From Giesbergeria sp. (lineage in GTDB: Bacteria; Pseudomonadota; Gammaproteobacteria; Burkholderiales; Burkholderiaceae_C), in contig NZ_JAQUCA010000001.1 of the NCBI RefSeq assembly GCF_028686475.1, positions 62,001 to 126,000 of the forward strand: DNA of 64,000 nucleotides, given 5' to 3'. The position numbers and the translations under genes were made by a program. Within the stretch, counting starts at the first letter, position 1, and every line of letters begins with the position of its first letter. The notes below the pieces were generated by a model. The model was not told where the DNA came from. It searched no databases and worked only from the letters and a program-made list of their open reading frames with translations. Positions 43,769 to 52,802 of this stretch are shown here, one piece after another.

Positions 43769-44536
43769 ATGTGGCCGGCTCTACCGGATGCCCTGTTGCT
43801 GCTGGCGGCAGCCTTTGGTGCCGGGGCGCTCAATGCAGTGGCCGGTGGCGGTAGTTTTTTAACCTTACCGGCTTTGGTCTGGACAGGGGCGCCGCCGGTG
43901 GTGGCCAATGCCACGGGTACGGTGGCTTTGTTGCCGGGCTATCTGGCCAGCGTGTGGGGCCAGCGCCAAGATATGCAGGCCCCGCCGGGATTAAGCCTGT
44001 GGGCAGTGGCATTGTTATCGTTGTTGGGTGGGGCGCTGGGGGCTGGTTTGTTGCTGTTGACACCCCATGCTACTTTTAGCCGCATCGTGCCTTGGTTGTT
44101 GTTGCTGGCCACCGCCTTGTTTGCTTTTGGCCCTTGGCTGCGGCAATGGGCATCAGGAACGGCAGGCACTGCTGGCGCTGCGCCGCGTTGGCGTGTTGGG
44201 GTCGGGTTGCTGGCGGTGGGTGTTTATGGTGGCTACTTCAATGGCGGCTTGGGCATTTTGCTGCTGGCCTTTTGGAGTTTGTGCGGGGCCATGTCGCTGC
44301 ACCAGATGAATGCACTTAAAAATGGGGTTTCCGCTTTGCTGGCGGCGATTGCCGTGGCGGTGTATGCCGCCGGTGGTGTGGTGCAGTGGCCGCAGGCCCT
44401 GCTGATGATGCTGGCGGCTACCGCCGGTGGCTACACCGGGGCGCGGCTGGCCCGGCGCATTCCGGTGCCGTGGTTGCGGGCAGGCATTGTGCTGACGGGC
44501 TTGGCGATGGCGGCGCTGTTTTTTGCCCGAGGCTAA
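43769..44536 (+). CDS. TauE/SafE-family membrane permease
   Basis: The 255-residue protein is almost wholly hydrophobic, with about seven to eight transmembrane helices. It has the TauE/SafE repeat pattern (AGALNAVAGGGSFLTLPAL near the N-terminus, and GVYGGYFNGGLGILLLAF in the second half). Relatives export sulfite, sulfoacetate or related anions; the substrate here is unknown. ATG 43769 is one base past the ybeY stop. It ends a ybeZ-ybeY-permease operon. Confidence 0.9.
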   Translation: MWPALPDALLLLAAAFGAGALNAVAGGGSFLTLPALVWTGAPPVVANATGTVALLPGYLASVWGQRQDMQAPPGLSLWAVALLSLLGGALGAGLLLLTPHATFSRIVPWLLLLATALFAFGPWLRQWASGTAGTAGAAPRWRVGVGLLAVGVYGGYFNGGLGILLLAFWSLCGAMSLHQMNALKNGVSALLAAIAVAVYAAGGVVQWPQALLMMLAATAGGYTGARLARRIPVPWLRAGIVLTGLAMAALFFARG

Positions 44537-44601
44537 AACGGAGGCGCAAAGAACTTTTGCTTCTAGCCTCCCTCTAAGTTACTTTGCAACCTATCTGCAC
44601 C

Positions 44602-44626
44602 AAAAACGCAAACTGTCGCGTTTTTT
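44602..44626 (+). terminator. Possible terminator before htpX
   Basis: AAAAACGC and GCGTTTTT form an 8-bp stem with an 8-base loop, followed by T and G residues. It sits between the TauE-type gene and htpX and could end the ybeZ operon. The stem is AT-rich, so confidence is modest. Confidence 0.45.
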
Positions 44627-44670
44627 GGGGGTGTTGGGCCTAGCTTCGTCCTTATAGAAAAAAATTGTCT

Positions 44671-45546
44671 ATGAAACGCATTTTGTTATTTGTCTTGACC
44701 AACGTGGCCGTGGTGGCCGTGCTGGGCATTGTGGCCAGCTTGTTGGGGGTGAATCGCTATTTAACTTCCGGCGGCCTTCATCTGGGGGCCTTACTGGGTT
44801 ACGCGCTGGTGATGGGCTTTGGCGGGGCCATCATCTCCTTGCTGATTTCTAAGCCGATGGCCAAATGGACATCGGGGGTGCAAATTATTGAGCAACCGCG
44901 CAACCAAGACGAAGCTTGGATTGTCGATACCGTGCGTAAGTTTGCCGATAAATCGGGCATTGGGATGCCCGAAGTGGGCATTTTTGAAGGGGAACCCAAT
45001 GCCTTTGCGACGGGGGCCTTCAAAAATTCGGCGCTGGTGGCGGTGTCCACTGGCTTGCTCCAAAGCATGACCCACGAAGAAATTGAGGCCGTGATTGCCC
45101 ACGAAGTGGCCCACATTGCCAATGGCGATATGGTCACCATGACGCTGATTCAAGGGGTGATGAACACCTTTGTCGTCTTTTTGTCGCGCGTGATTGCTTA
45201 TGCCGTCGATAGTTTTTTACGCAAGGGCGATTCAGAAAATTCTGGCCCCAGCATGGCCTACACCATCACCGCGATTGTGCTGGACATTTTGCTGGGCTTT
45301 GTCGCTGCCATCATCGTGGCTTGGTTCTCGCGCCAGCGCGAGTTCCGCGCCGATGCTGGCGCTGCCCAATTGATGGGCCGCAAGCAGCCCATGATTAACG
45401 CCTTGGCCCGTTTGGGCGGCGTACATCCGGCAGAATTGCCCAAGAGCATAGCGGCTATGGGCATTGCCGGTGGCATGGGCCAATGGTTTAGCACCCATCC
45501 ACCGATTGAAGAGCGCATTGCGGCGCTGCAAAACGCCAGCCACTGA
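44671..45546 (+). CDS. htpX: Membrane zinc metalloprotease HtpX
   Basis: HtpX degrades damaged inner-membrane proteins. The zinc-binding HExxH motif is in [16 protein letters not shown] (about residue 143), with the third ligand region [10 protein letters not shown] further on. Two N-terminal membrane helices ([20 protein letters not shown]) and later helices give the usual topology. At 291 residues it is a normal size. ATG 44671 was preferred over a TTG two codons earlier. It is followed 10 bases later by a LysE-type gene. Confidence 0.95.
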   Translation: MKRILLFVLTNVAVVAVLGIVASLLGVNRYLTSGGLHLGALLGYALVMGFGGAIISLLISKPMAKWTSGVQIIEQPRNQDEAWIVDTVRKFADKSGIGMPEVGIFEGEPNAFATGAFKNSALVAVSTGLLQSMTHEEIEAVIAHEVAHIANGDMVTMTLIQGVMNTFVVFLSRVIAYAVDSFLRKGDSENSGPSMAYTITAIVLDILLGFVAAIIVAWFSRQREFRADAGAAQLMGRKQPMINALARLGGVHPAELPKSIAAMGIAGGMGQWFSTHPPIEERIAALQNASH

Positions 45547-45555
45547 GCCACCACC

Positions 45556-46188
45556 ATGGAGTTTTCTACTTGGCTGGCACTGTTTGCCGCCTCCTGGGCC
45601 ATCAGTATTTCTCCGGGGCCAGGGGCGGTAGCCTCGATGAGTGCGGGGTTGAACCACGGTTTTCGCATCGGTTATTTCACAGCGTTTGGGCTGGTGCTGG
45701 GTATTTGGGTGCAAATCGTGGTGGTCGGGCTGGGCTTGGGGGCTTTGATAGCGGCCTCCAATACAGCTTTTGCAGTGGTGAAGTGGCTGGGTGTGGCTTA
45801 TTTGGTGTGGTTGGGCATCCAACAATGGCGCGCCCCGGCGGTGCCGATGGTGGCCAAAATAGAAGGCGAGCGCCCGCAAGCCTCACGTGCCAGCATGGTG
45901 TTGCGTGGTTTGCTGGTGAATATCGTCAACCCAAAAGGCACGGTATTTTTGCTGGCAGTGGTGCCACAATTTATCAACTTGGCCCAACCGCTGCTGCCAC
46001 AGTATGTCGCGATTGGCCTGACCATTGCGTTTACCGATTTGGTGGTGATGGCAGGTTACACCGCCTTGGCTGCCCGTGTGCTGGGCACTTTGACTTCTAC
46101 CGCCCATATTCGGGCCATCAATCGCATTTTTGGCGGTATGTTTGTGCTGGCTGGGTCCTTGCTGGCGCTGTTGAAGCGCGCCACCTAG
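45556..46188 (+). CDS. LysE/RhtB-family amino acid exporter
   Basis: The 210-residue membrane protein has the LysE family N-terminus (ISISPGPGAVASMSAGLNHG) with the conserved PGP motif and about six helices. Relatives export amino acids such as lysine, threonine or homoserine lactone; the substrate cannot be assigned. It is close behind htpX and convergent with hypD, whose stop is 11 bases away. Confidence 0.9.
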   Translation: MEFSTWLALFAASWAISISPGPGAVASMSAGLNHGFRIGYFTAFGLVLGIWVQIVVVGLGLGALIAASNTAFAVVKWLGVAYLVWLGIQQWRAPAVPMVAKIEGERPQASRASMVLRGLLVNIVNPKGTVFLLAVVPQFINLAQPLLPQYVAIGLTIAFTDLVVMAGYTALAARVLGTLTSTAHIRAINRIFGGMFVLAGSLLALLKRAT

Positions 46189-46198
46189 CCGTGGAAAC

Positions 46199-47368
46199 CT
46201 ATGGGAAGGTAGCAGCGTTCGCCATTGAAGCGGCAGGGTTGAGGCTGGGCGCAAGCGCCACCACCCCACGGAAGCGGCCATAACTGTAATGCGCCGCACA
46301 GGCCCCTTTTGACGACACCATGCACGAGCCTATGGGATGCTCAGGTGTGCAGGCGGTGGCAAAAATGCGGCATTGCTCTGGGCGTTTTTCGCCGCGCAAA
46401 ATGGCAGCACATTCGCAGGCTTTGTGGTCTGGCACCGGCTGGTAGGGTGCAACAAAACGTTGTTCGGCATCAAAGGCCGCCCAAGCCGGGCGCAAGCGCA
46501 GGGCCGATTGCACCAAGCTGCCCAAGCCACGCCAGTCAAAAGCGGGGCGCAACTCAAACACCTGCTCCACCAAGGCTTGCGCTTTGCGGTTGCCTTCAGG
46601 TGTCACAGCACGGGTGAACTGGTTTTCCACTTCAGCGCGGCCTTGGTTGATTTGCGCCACCAACATCTGAATGGCGCGCAGCACATACAGCGGTTCAAAG
46701 CCCGCAATTACCACCGGCTTGCCATAGTCGCGCGCAAACGGCACATAGGGTGCGCTGCCAATCACGGTAGAAACATGCGCTGGCCCGACAAAACCATCCA
46801 GCTGCACCCCGGTTGGGGCGGCCAAAATGGCGTGCATGGCTGCCGGAGTCAGCACATGGTTGCACAACACAGAAAAATTCTTCAATCCTTCGGCATGGGC
46901 TTGCAACACGGCCACGGCGCTGGGGGGCGTGGTGGTTTCAAAGCCAATGGCCAAAAACACCACTTGGCGCTCGGGCTGTTGGCGGGCGATTTGCAAGGCA
47001 TCCAAGGGCGAATAAACCATGCGTACATCGGCCCCTTGGCCTTTAGCCCGCAGCAAAGATAACTTGTGCGAAGCCGGTACGCGCAGCGTGTCGCCATAGG
47101 CACACAAAATCACCTGCTGCTCTAACGCCAGCTGAATGGCTTGGTCAATGCGGCCAATCGGCAGCACACACACCGGGCAGCCGGGGCCGTGGATTAGTTG
47201 GATGGAGGGCGGTAACAAATCCACCAGCCCATAGCGCGAGATAGCATGGGTATGGCCGCCGCAAAACTCCATCAGCCGATACTGACGGCCGGGTTGCACT
47301 TCGCGGGCAATGGCTTGGGCCAGCCCTTGGGCGATGTGGCCGTCGCGGAAATCATCCACATACTTCAT
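46199..47368 (-). CDS. hypD: Hydrogenase maturation factor HypD
   Basis: HypD is an iron-sulfur protein that, with HypC, carries the Fe(CN)2CO unit during [NiFe]-hydrogenase cofactor assembly. The conserved motifs are intact: FCGGHTHAISRYG, HGPGCPVCVLP, GFETTTPPSA and the C-terminal cysteine cluster (ACECAAILRG, CRIFATAC). At 389 residues it is complete. It overlaps hypC by 4 bases. The usual next gene, hypE, is absent: a convergent LysE-type gene follows instead. Confidence 0.96.
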   Translation of the reverse strand: MKYVDDFRDGHIAQGLAQAIAREVQPGRQYRLMEFCGGHTHAISRYGLVDLLPPSIQLIHGPGCPVCVLPIGRIDQAIQLALEQQVILCAYGDTLRVPASHKLSLLRAKGQGADVRMVYSPLDALQIARQQPERQVVFLAIGFETTTPPSAVAVLQAHAEGLKNFSVLCNHVLTPAAMHAILAAPTGVQLDGFVGPAHVSTVIGSAPYVPFARDYGKPVVIAGFEPLYVLRAIQMLVAQINQGRAEVENQFTRAVTPEGNRKAQALVEQVFELRPAFDWRGLGSLVQSALRLRPAWAAFDAEQRFVAPYQPVPDHKACECAAILRGEKRPEQCRIFATACTPEHPIGSCMVSSKGACAAHYSYGRFRGVVALAPSLNPAASMANAATFP

Positions 47369-47610
47369 GGCGCGGCCCCTGTGGCAGGGGATGCTGTAGC
47401 CCAGATTTCTCGCAACAGGGCCAGCGTGGCTTCGGCCTCTTCCACATCCAACTTTCGCAGTGCGAAGCCGACATGCACTATCACATAGTCGCCCACGGCC
47501 ACATCGTCCACCATCGCCAGCGAGATGGTTTTACGTACCCCATCCAAATCCACCACGGCTTGGTCTGGGGCAGGCAATTGCACAACTCTGGCAGGTACAG
47601 CCAAACACAT
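47365..47610 (-). CDS. hypC: Hydrogenase maturation chaperone HypC
   Basis: HypC is a small chaperone that binds HypD and the hydrogenase large subunit through its N-terminal cysteine. The start MCLAVPARVVQL with Cys2 is diagnostic, and GDYVIVHVGFAL is the conserved core. It is 81 residues long, a normal size, starts 6 bases after the hypF remnant and overlaps hypD by 4 bases. Confidence 0.96.
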   Translation of the reverse strand: MCLAVPARVVQLPAPDQAVVDLDGVRKTISLAMVDDVAVGDYVIVHVGFALRKLDVEEAEATLALLREIWATASPATGAAP

Positions 47611-47616
47611 AGATGT

Positions 47617-48439
47617 TTATCCTTTTTGCTCGTCTTGTAAGCCAGCGCGTGCTACCCATGCTTGACCCAATGCAATCGCATTGTCCCCGGGGGTCAAGCT
47701 ACGGGCGGTAAGACAGCGCAGTCCGCGTGCGGCACAGTGTTGGCGCATGGCTGCCAACAGGTATTGATTGAACCAGCAGCCCCCGCCCAGTGCCACCGTG
47801 GTAATCCCTGTGGTGGCTATGGCTTGCTCTAGCCAAGCACACAAAGCGGCAGCCACCGTGGCATGAAAGCAGGCGGCACCCCGGCCTGCGTCAGGCTCAT
47901 CAGCCAGTGCAGCCAACAGGGGCAATGAGTTAAGTTGCCCATCGGCTTGCAACTCCCAGCCTTGGGCGAGGGGCACACAGGGGCCATAGGCTTGGGCGGC
48001 CTGCTCTAACGCAATCGCCGCTTCGGCCTCGGTGTGCATGATGCTGCACAGGCCCAACAAACCGGCAGCCGCATCAAACAAGCGCCCCATGCCAGAGGTA
48101 GCCGGACAACGTAGACCCCGTACTAGCAGTTGCGCCACGCCAGCTGCCGCACTGTGTTGAGCAACACGTACTGGAATCTCCGCACCCCGGCCAAAGGCGT
48201 GCAGGGCCGCTGCTGCCATGCGCCAAGGCTCTTGCGCCGCCCGGTCGCCCCCCGGCAAGGCCAGCGGGTGCAAATGCCCCAAGCGTTGGCAACGGCTGCC
48301 GTGGACTTGCAACAGCTCGCCGCCCCACGCCGTGCCATCGTGGCCCCAACCCACGCCGTCTAACGCCAGGCCCAACACCGGCCCTTGCCAGCCATGTTCC
48401 GCACAAATGGCAGCAATATGGGCATGGTGGTGTTGCACC
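47617..48439 (-). pseudogene. hypF: hypF, C-terminal third only (truncated by insertion sequence)
   Basis: The remaining roughly 274 codons match the C-terminal carbamoyltransferase domain of HypF: VQHHHAHIAAICAEHGW at the cut edge, LALDGVGWGHDGTAWGGELL, and near the end VALGGGCWFNQYLL and SLTPGDNAIALGQAW. Full HypF is about 750 residues; the acylphosphatase, zinc-finger and YrdC-like parts (about 470 residues) are missing beyond the IS end at 48440. The open frame continues into the IS but without HypF similarity. Without those parts HypF cannot make the cyanide ligands, so any hydrogenase made here would need another hypF. Confidence 0.9.
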
Positions 48440-49481
48440 GGCTTTGTTGCACAAATCCCCCGACCAGCAGGTAAGCTAACGTCCCATGAGTGAAGCCGCA
48501 CCCGCCAAGACCCGCTACAAAACCACCAACTGGCCCGAGTACAACGCCGCCTTGAAGGCCCGCGGCTCGCTGACCCTGTGGTTCGATCTTGACATGCAAT
48601 GGCTGGCCACCCCAGTGGCAAGCGCGGTCGCCAGCAGATTTTCCGATGCCAGCATCCAGTTTTACTTGAGCATGAAATGCCTGTTTGGGCTGGCCTTGCG
48701 CCAAAGTTTGGGCTTCGTGCAAAGTCTGCTACAGCTATCGGGGGCAAACTGGCCGGTGCCCGATTACAGCACCGTCAGTCGCCGCCAAAAGAGCTTAGCG
48801 GTAGAGCTCATCGCTTACCGCAACCGCAGCGAAGGGCTGCATCTGCTGGTCGATAGCACCGGCATCAAGTTCTTGGGCGAAGGCGAATGGAAACGCAAAA
48901 AGCATGGCCCAGAGTACCGCCGCCAATGGCGCAAGGTGCATCTGGGCATAGATGCCCAAACGCTGGAGATATGTGCCATTGAGGTGACCGACAACAGCGT
49001 GGGCGATGCCCCGATGTTGCCGCATTTGTTGGAGCAAATCCCCCCAGAGCAGGACATCATCAGCGTCAGTGGCGATGGTGCCTATGACACCAAGGCCTGC
49101 CACGAGGCTATTGCCCAGCGTGCAGCACAAGCGATCATCCCACCGCGCAAAAATGCCCAATTCTGGAAAGAAGGCTGCTCCGTGGGAGCCAAGGTACGCA
49201 ACGAGGCGGTCAAAGCCTGCCAACGTTTCGGTCGTGGGCTATGGAAGAAATGGAGCGGTTACCACCGGCGCAGCCTGGTCGAGACCAAGATGCACTGCTT
49301 TAAACGCTTGGGTGAGCGGGTGATGGCGCGCACGTTTGAGCGTCAGGTGGTGGAGCTGCAAGTGCGCGTCGCTTTGCTCAACCGCTTCACACAAATGGGC
49401 CGTCCTGTGACGGTGCCTGTGGCATAAATCCGTCTGGGGTAAGGGGAATGCCGTCTTTTTTCAGATTTGTGCAACAAAGCC
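48440..49481 (+). mobile_element. Complete IS5-family (IS903-type) insertion sequence
   Basis: The 1042-bp element is bounded by perfect 18-bp inverted repeats (GGCTTTGTTGCACAAATC at 48440-48457 and its complement at 49464-49481), which look like IS903-group ends. It carries one intact transposase gene. The 9 bases outside each end differ (TGTTGCACC versus GCTTTGAAC), so there is no target duplication. That points to recombination between IS copies, or adjacent deletion or inversion, not a simple insertion. Confidence 0.93.
48486..49427 (+). CDS. IS5-family transposase
   Basis: The 313-residue DDE transposase is complete. Catalytic regions are visible: VDSTGIKFLGEGEW (first Asp), ISVSGDGAYDTKACH (second Asp) and the C-terminal HRRSLVETKMHCFKRLG, which holds the Glu in the YREK-like region. 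The N-terminal part (RYKTTNWPEYNAALKARGSL) is typical of the IS903/IS1182-like group of IS5. No frameshift is seen, so the element may still be mobile. Confidence 0.93.
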   Translation: MSEAAPAKTRYKTTNWPEYNAALKARGSLTLWFDLDMQWLATPVASAVASRFSDASIQFYLSMKCLFGLALRQSLGFVQSLLQLSGANWPVPDYSTVSRRQKSLAVELIAYRNRSEGLHLLVDSTGIKFLGEGEWKRKKHGPEYRRQWRKVHLGIDAQTLEICAIEVTDNSVGDAPMLPHLLEQIPPEQDIISVSGDGAYDTKACHEAIAQRAAQAIIPPRKNAQFWKEGCSVGAKVRNEAVKACQRFGRGLWKKWSGYHRRSLVETKMHCFKRLGERVMARTFERQVVELQVRVALLNRFTQMGRPVTVPVA

Positions 49482-50944
49482 GCTTTGAACTCGAAACCGC
49501 CACCGTGGCCAGTGAATCTTTGCGCCGCGTGGCCATTGACCCAGTCTCTCGCGTCGAAGGCCACGGCAAAGTCACCCTGCTGCTGGACGAAAACAACAAA
49601 GTGCATCAGGTACGGCTGCACATTGTCGAGTTTCGTGGCTTTGAGCGCTTTATCCAAGGGCGGCCCTATTGGGAAGTGCCGGTGATGGTGCAACGCCTGT
49701 GTGGCATTTGCCCGGTGTCGCACCATCTGGCCGCCAGCAAAGCACTGGATGTGATTGTCGGGGCCAAGCAACTCACGCCCACGGCCGAAAAAATGCGCCG
49801 CCTGATGCACTACGGCCAGATACTGCAATCGCACGCGCTGCACTTTTTTCACCTCTCGTCACCCGACCTGCTGTTTGGCTTTGACTCCGAAGTAGCGCAG
49901 CGCAACATTGTGGGCGTAGCAGCCAAGTACCCCGATATTGCCAAGCAAGGCATTCTGCTACGCAAATACGGCCAAGAGGTGATTCGCCTCACGGCAGGCA
50001 AGCGCGTGCATGGCACAGGTTCGGTGCCCGGCGGTGTCAACCGCTCCTTGACTGGGGCCGAGCGCCAAGAATTGCTCAAAGACAGCTACCAGATGATTGC
50101 TTGGAGCTGCGAGGCCGTCAAAATCATCAAAGAGCTGCACCAGCAAAACCCGGCGCTGTACGACCAATTTGGCAGCTTCCGCTCGCACTGGATGGGCTTG
50201 GTCGCCCCGAATGGTGATTTAGACCTCTACCACGGCGGCCTGCGGGCCAAAAATGCCGAAGGGAAAATTCTGTTTGACCATGTGGACTACCAAACCTACG
50301 ACCGCCTCATCACCGAGGAGGTCAAGCCGTGGAGCTACATGAAGTTCCCCTACCTCGCCCAGCTTGGCCCCGAGCAAGGTTGGTATCGGGTTGGCCCCTT
50401 GGCACGGGTGCAAACATGCGACCACATTCCCACCCCGTTTACCGAGCATGAACGGCGCGAGTTGGCCGCCTATGCGGGCAGCGAGCCGATGCACGCTTCG
50501 CTGGGCTACCACTGGGCGCGCATGATAGAGATGCTGTTTGCGGCTGAGATGATCAAAGAGCTGCTGCACGACGACGACATCGAAGGCAGTGATTTGCTCG
50601 TGACCGGCCAGCGCCAGCGCGAAGGGGTGGGTGTGATTGAAGCACCCCGTGGCACGCTGTTCCACCACTACCAAGTCGATGAGAACGATTTGGTCACGAT
50701 GGCAAATTTGATTGTCTCTACCACCAACAACAACCACGCCATGAACACCGCCGTGCGCGAAGTGGCGAAAAAATATCTGGACGGCCAACAGATTACCGAA
50801 GGGCTACTCAACCATATCGAAGTGGCCATCCGCGCTTACGACCCCTGCCTGTCTTGTGCCACCCATGCACTGGGCAAAATGCCGCTAGAAGTCTTGCTGC
50901 TGGATGCCCAAGGGCGCGAGTTAGACCGCCAATATAAAGCCTAA
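49448..50944 (+). CDS. hoxH: [NiFe]-hydrogenase large subunit HoxH (5' end altered by IS)
   Basis: HoxH is the catalytic subunit of the cytoplasmic NAD-reducing (bidirectional) hydrogenase. Both cysteine pairs that hold the NiFe centre are present: RLCGICPVSHH near the N-terminus and DPCLSCATHAL near the C-terminus, the latter followed by a short tail cut off during maturation. The core (AIDPVSRVEGHGKVTLLLD to the end) is intact. The only ATG (49448) lies inside the IS, 11 codons before its end; a native GTG start at 49505 is also possible. The partner genes hoxF, hoxU and hoxY are missing upstream, where the IS now sits. Confidence 0.92.
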   Translation: MPSFFRFVQQSRFELETATVASESLRRVAIDPVSRVEGHGKVTLLLDENNKVHQVRLHIVEFRGFERFIQGRPYWEVPVMVQRLCGICPVSHHLAASKALDVIVGAKQLTPTAEKMRRLMHYGQILQSHALHFFHLSSPDLLFGFDSEVAQRNIVGVAAKYPDIAKQGILLRKYGQEVIRLTAGKRVHGTGSVPGGVNRSLTGAERQELLKDSYQMIAWSCEAVKIIKELHQQNPALYDQFGSFRSHWMGLVAPNGDLDLYHGGLRAKNAEGKILFDHVDYQTYDRLITEEVKPWSYMKFPYLAQLGPEQGWYRVGPLARVQTCDHIPTPFTEHERRELAAYAGSEPMHASLGYHWARMIEMLFAAEMIKELLHDDDIEGSDLLVTGQRQREGVGVIEAPRGTLFHHYQVDENDLVTMANLIVSTTNNNHAMNTAVREVAKKYLDGQQITEGLLNHIEVAIRAYDPCLSCATHALGKMPLEVLLLDAQGRELDRQYKA

Positions 50945-50952
50945 GCCTACCC

Positions 50953-51405
50953 ATGCCTGCCAACACCTTGGTTTTTGCCTGGGGCAACCCCAGCCGGGGC
51001 GACGATGCCTTGGGGCCACTGTTTGCCGAAGCCGTGCAAGCCATGAATTTGCCGCAGGTAGAGTGCCTGACCGATTTTCAATTGCAGATAGAACACACGC
51101 TTGATTTGGTCGGGCGGCAGCGTATTTTGTTTGTCGATGCTTCTTGTGGCGTGTCGGATGGCGTGCAGCCGCCGTTTCATTGTGCGCCCTTGCACCCAGC
51201 ACGCGATAGCAGCTATACCACCCATGCCATGAGCCCAGCAGCATTGTTGCAGGTTTTTGCTGATGTGCAAGGCCACGCGCCGCCCCCCAGTTGGCTGTTG
51301 GCGATTCCCGGCCAAAGTTGGGAGTTGGGCCAGCCCCCCAGCGCTGCCGCGCAAGCGCGTTTAGCCCAAGCACTGGATTGGGCCGGGCAGTGGTTGCACG
51401 CATAA
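50953..51405 (+). CDS. hoxW: Hydrogenase maturation endopeptidase HoxW
   Basis: The 150-residue protein has the M52-family start (LVFAWGNPSRGDDALGPLF) with the conserved nickel-sensing acidic residue, and VDASCGVSDG further on. HoxW-type proteases cut the C-terminal tail of the large subunit after nickel insertion. It begins 8 bases after hoxH, matching the hoxYHW order. Its target tail is present in the adjacent HoxH. Confidence 0.9.
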   Translation: MPANTLVFAWGNPSRGDDALGPLFAEAVQAMNLPQVECLTDFQLQIEHTLDLVGRQRILFVDASCGVSDGVQPPFHCAPLHPARDSSYTTHAMSPAALLQVFADVQGHAPPPSWLLAIPGQSWELGQPPSAAAQARLAQALDWAGQWLHA

Positions 51406-51438
51406 CGAATCAACATTTTTGTGTCGCCGGAGTCGAAC

Positions 51439-51600
51439 ATGGCATTTTTTTCTGTATCCCACCTGCGTACCCTGCTCGTTGGCGGGCTGGCCTTGGGGCT
51501 GGCGCTGCGTTACCAAGCAGCACGCTATCAGCACTGGACACTGGCGGGCTTGGGCAGTGTGTGCAGCGCAGCTGGGCTGTATCTGTTCAGCCACGTTTGA
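51439..51600 (+). CDS. Small membrane protein, unknown
   Basis: It encodes 53 residues (MAFFSVSHLRTLLVGGLALG at the start, ending GLYLFSHV) with two short hydrophobic segments. GGAG about 6 bases before the ATG supports translation. It lies between hoxW and the peptidase gene. No family is recognised; it could be a real small membrane protein or chance. Confidence 0.5.
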   Translation: MAFFSVSHLRTLLVGGLALGLALRYQAARYQHWTLAGLGSVCSAAGLYLFSHV

Positions 51601-51648
51601 GGCAGCCTCAGCACGCCAAAGTGCTGGTCGGGTAGTATCGAAAATTTT

Positions 51649-52545
51649 ATGACCATGACTTCATCGCCTTCTCCTTGGATACTTCCCTCCATGCAGCGCC
51701 GCACCACCTTGCTGGGGGGCTTGGCTTATCTTGCGCTCCCAACGCTGGCGTTGGCAAAACCTTCGGCCTCCAGCGCTACGGGGGCCGCCGATAGATGGCC
51801 GCGCCATACGCCGGTGCCCGGTGGCATAGCGCGACTCTCGCTCGGGGCGGCACCCCAGCGCCCCGTTGTGCGGGCGGGTGAGGTGCCGGTACTGGTGTTG
51901 GGCGATGCCATTGAATGGACAGCACTGGTGGGCATTGCGCTGGCGGCCAGTCCCGGCAGCGCCCAAATTACGGTGCAACAGCCCAGCGCTGCGCTGCGTA
52001 CCCTGTCTTACGACATCGAACCCAAGCAATACCCCGAGCAGCAACTCAAGGTAGCGCCGCGTACCGTGGATTTAGCCCCCGAAGACTTGGCCCGCCATGA
52101 GCGCGAACGCGCCCACCAGCGCAAAATTATGGCAACCTTCAGTGAACCGTGGCCACAAAATTTGCAAATGCAAGCCCCGACACCAGGGCGACGCTCTAGT
52201 TCTTTTGGTTTGCGTCGGGTATTTAACGGACAACCCCGCGCCCCACACAGCGGCATGGACATTGCTGCCGCCACTGGCACGCCAGTGCTGGCCCCACTGC
52301 CGGGGCGGGTGATTGACGTGGGCGATTATTTTTTTAACGGCGAAACCGTGTGGCTAGACCACGGTGGCGGTTTACTCTCTATGGTGTGCCACCTCAGCCG
52401 CGTGGATGTGCAGGTGGGCGAAAAACTCACGACCGGCCAGCGCTTGGGTGCCGTAGGGGCCACAGGCCGCGCCACTGGACCGCATTTGCATTGGGGCGTG
52501 ATGCTCAACCGCGCGATGGTGGATCCGGCGCTGTTTTTAAGCTAA
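51649..52545 (+). CDS. M23-family peptidase (LytM-like), periplasmic
   Basis: The 298-residue protein has a signal sequence with a twin-arginine-like start (MQRRTTLLGGLAYLALP) and a C-terminal M23 metallopeptidase domain (about 180-295). Zinc and catalytic residues appear in APHSGMDIAAATGTPV and THLHWGVMLN-type ends (PHLHWGVMLNR). M23 enzymes cleave peptidoglycan cross-links or regulate amidases. The frame is open from ATG 51649; a second ATG at 51691 gives a shorter, cleaner signal peptide. Confidence 0.88.
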   Translation: MTMTSSPSPWILPSMQRRTTLLGGLAYLALPTLALAKPSASSATGAADRWPRHTPVPGGIARLSLGAAPQRPVVRAGEVPVLVLGDAIEWTALVGIALAASPGSAQITVQQPSAALRTLSYDIEPKQYPEQQLKVAPRTVDLAPEDLARHERERAHQRKIMATFSEPWPQNLQMQAPTPGRRSSSFGLRRVFNGQPRAPHSGMDIAAATGTPVLAPLPGRVIDVGDYFFNGETVWLDHGGGLLSMVCHLSRVDVQVGEKLTTGQRLGAVGATGRATGPHLHWGVMLNRAMVDPALFLS

Positions 52546-52553
52546 AAATTGAG

Positions 52554-52793
52554 CTAATTTTTGAGTGGGACTGAGCGATCGTAGAGAGTTTCCGGTGCGA
52601 TGTCTAAATCGCCCGGCCAACAAACTGTATCCAATGCAACGTAAGCTTGTTTGAATTTGGATACATCTTTCAGCTGGGTAAAAACACCTCGATCAAGGTA
52701 GGGGCGCGCATCAAACAGGCGGTGTGAGCCATCGTTAAACCAAAGCTCTAGCGTAAAATCGTCTTTGGAAATAACTTTTGTTACCGATTCCAT
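52554..52793 (-). CDS. DUF2442 family protein
   Basis: The 79-residue protein matches DUF2442 (VTKVISKDDFTLELWFNDGS, then RPYLDRGVFTQLKDVSKFKQ, ending CWPGDLDIAPETLYDRS). Function is unknown. It lies 9 bases after the DUF4160 gene. DUF4160-DUF2442 pairs are widespread and resemble toxin-antitoxin-like modules in size and order, but that is inference. The base composition is lower in GC than the neighbours. Confidence 0.88.
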   Translation of the reverse strand: MESVTKVISKDDFTLELWFNDGSHRLFDARPYLDRGVFTQLKDVSKFKQAYVALDTVCWPGDLDIAPETLYDRSVPLKN

Positions 52794-52802
52794 GAAATAT
52801 CC

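Noticed and set aside
46337-47062. Plus-strand open frame opposite hypD
   Set aside because: It is antisense to a gene with all HypD motifs and has no recognisable domain.
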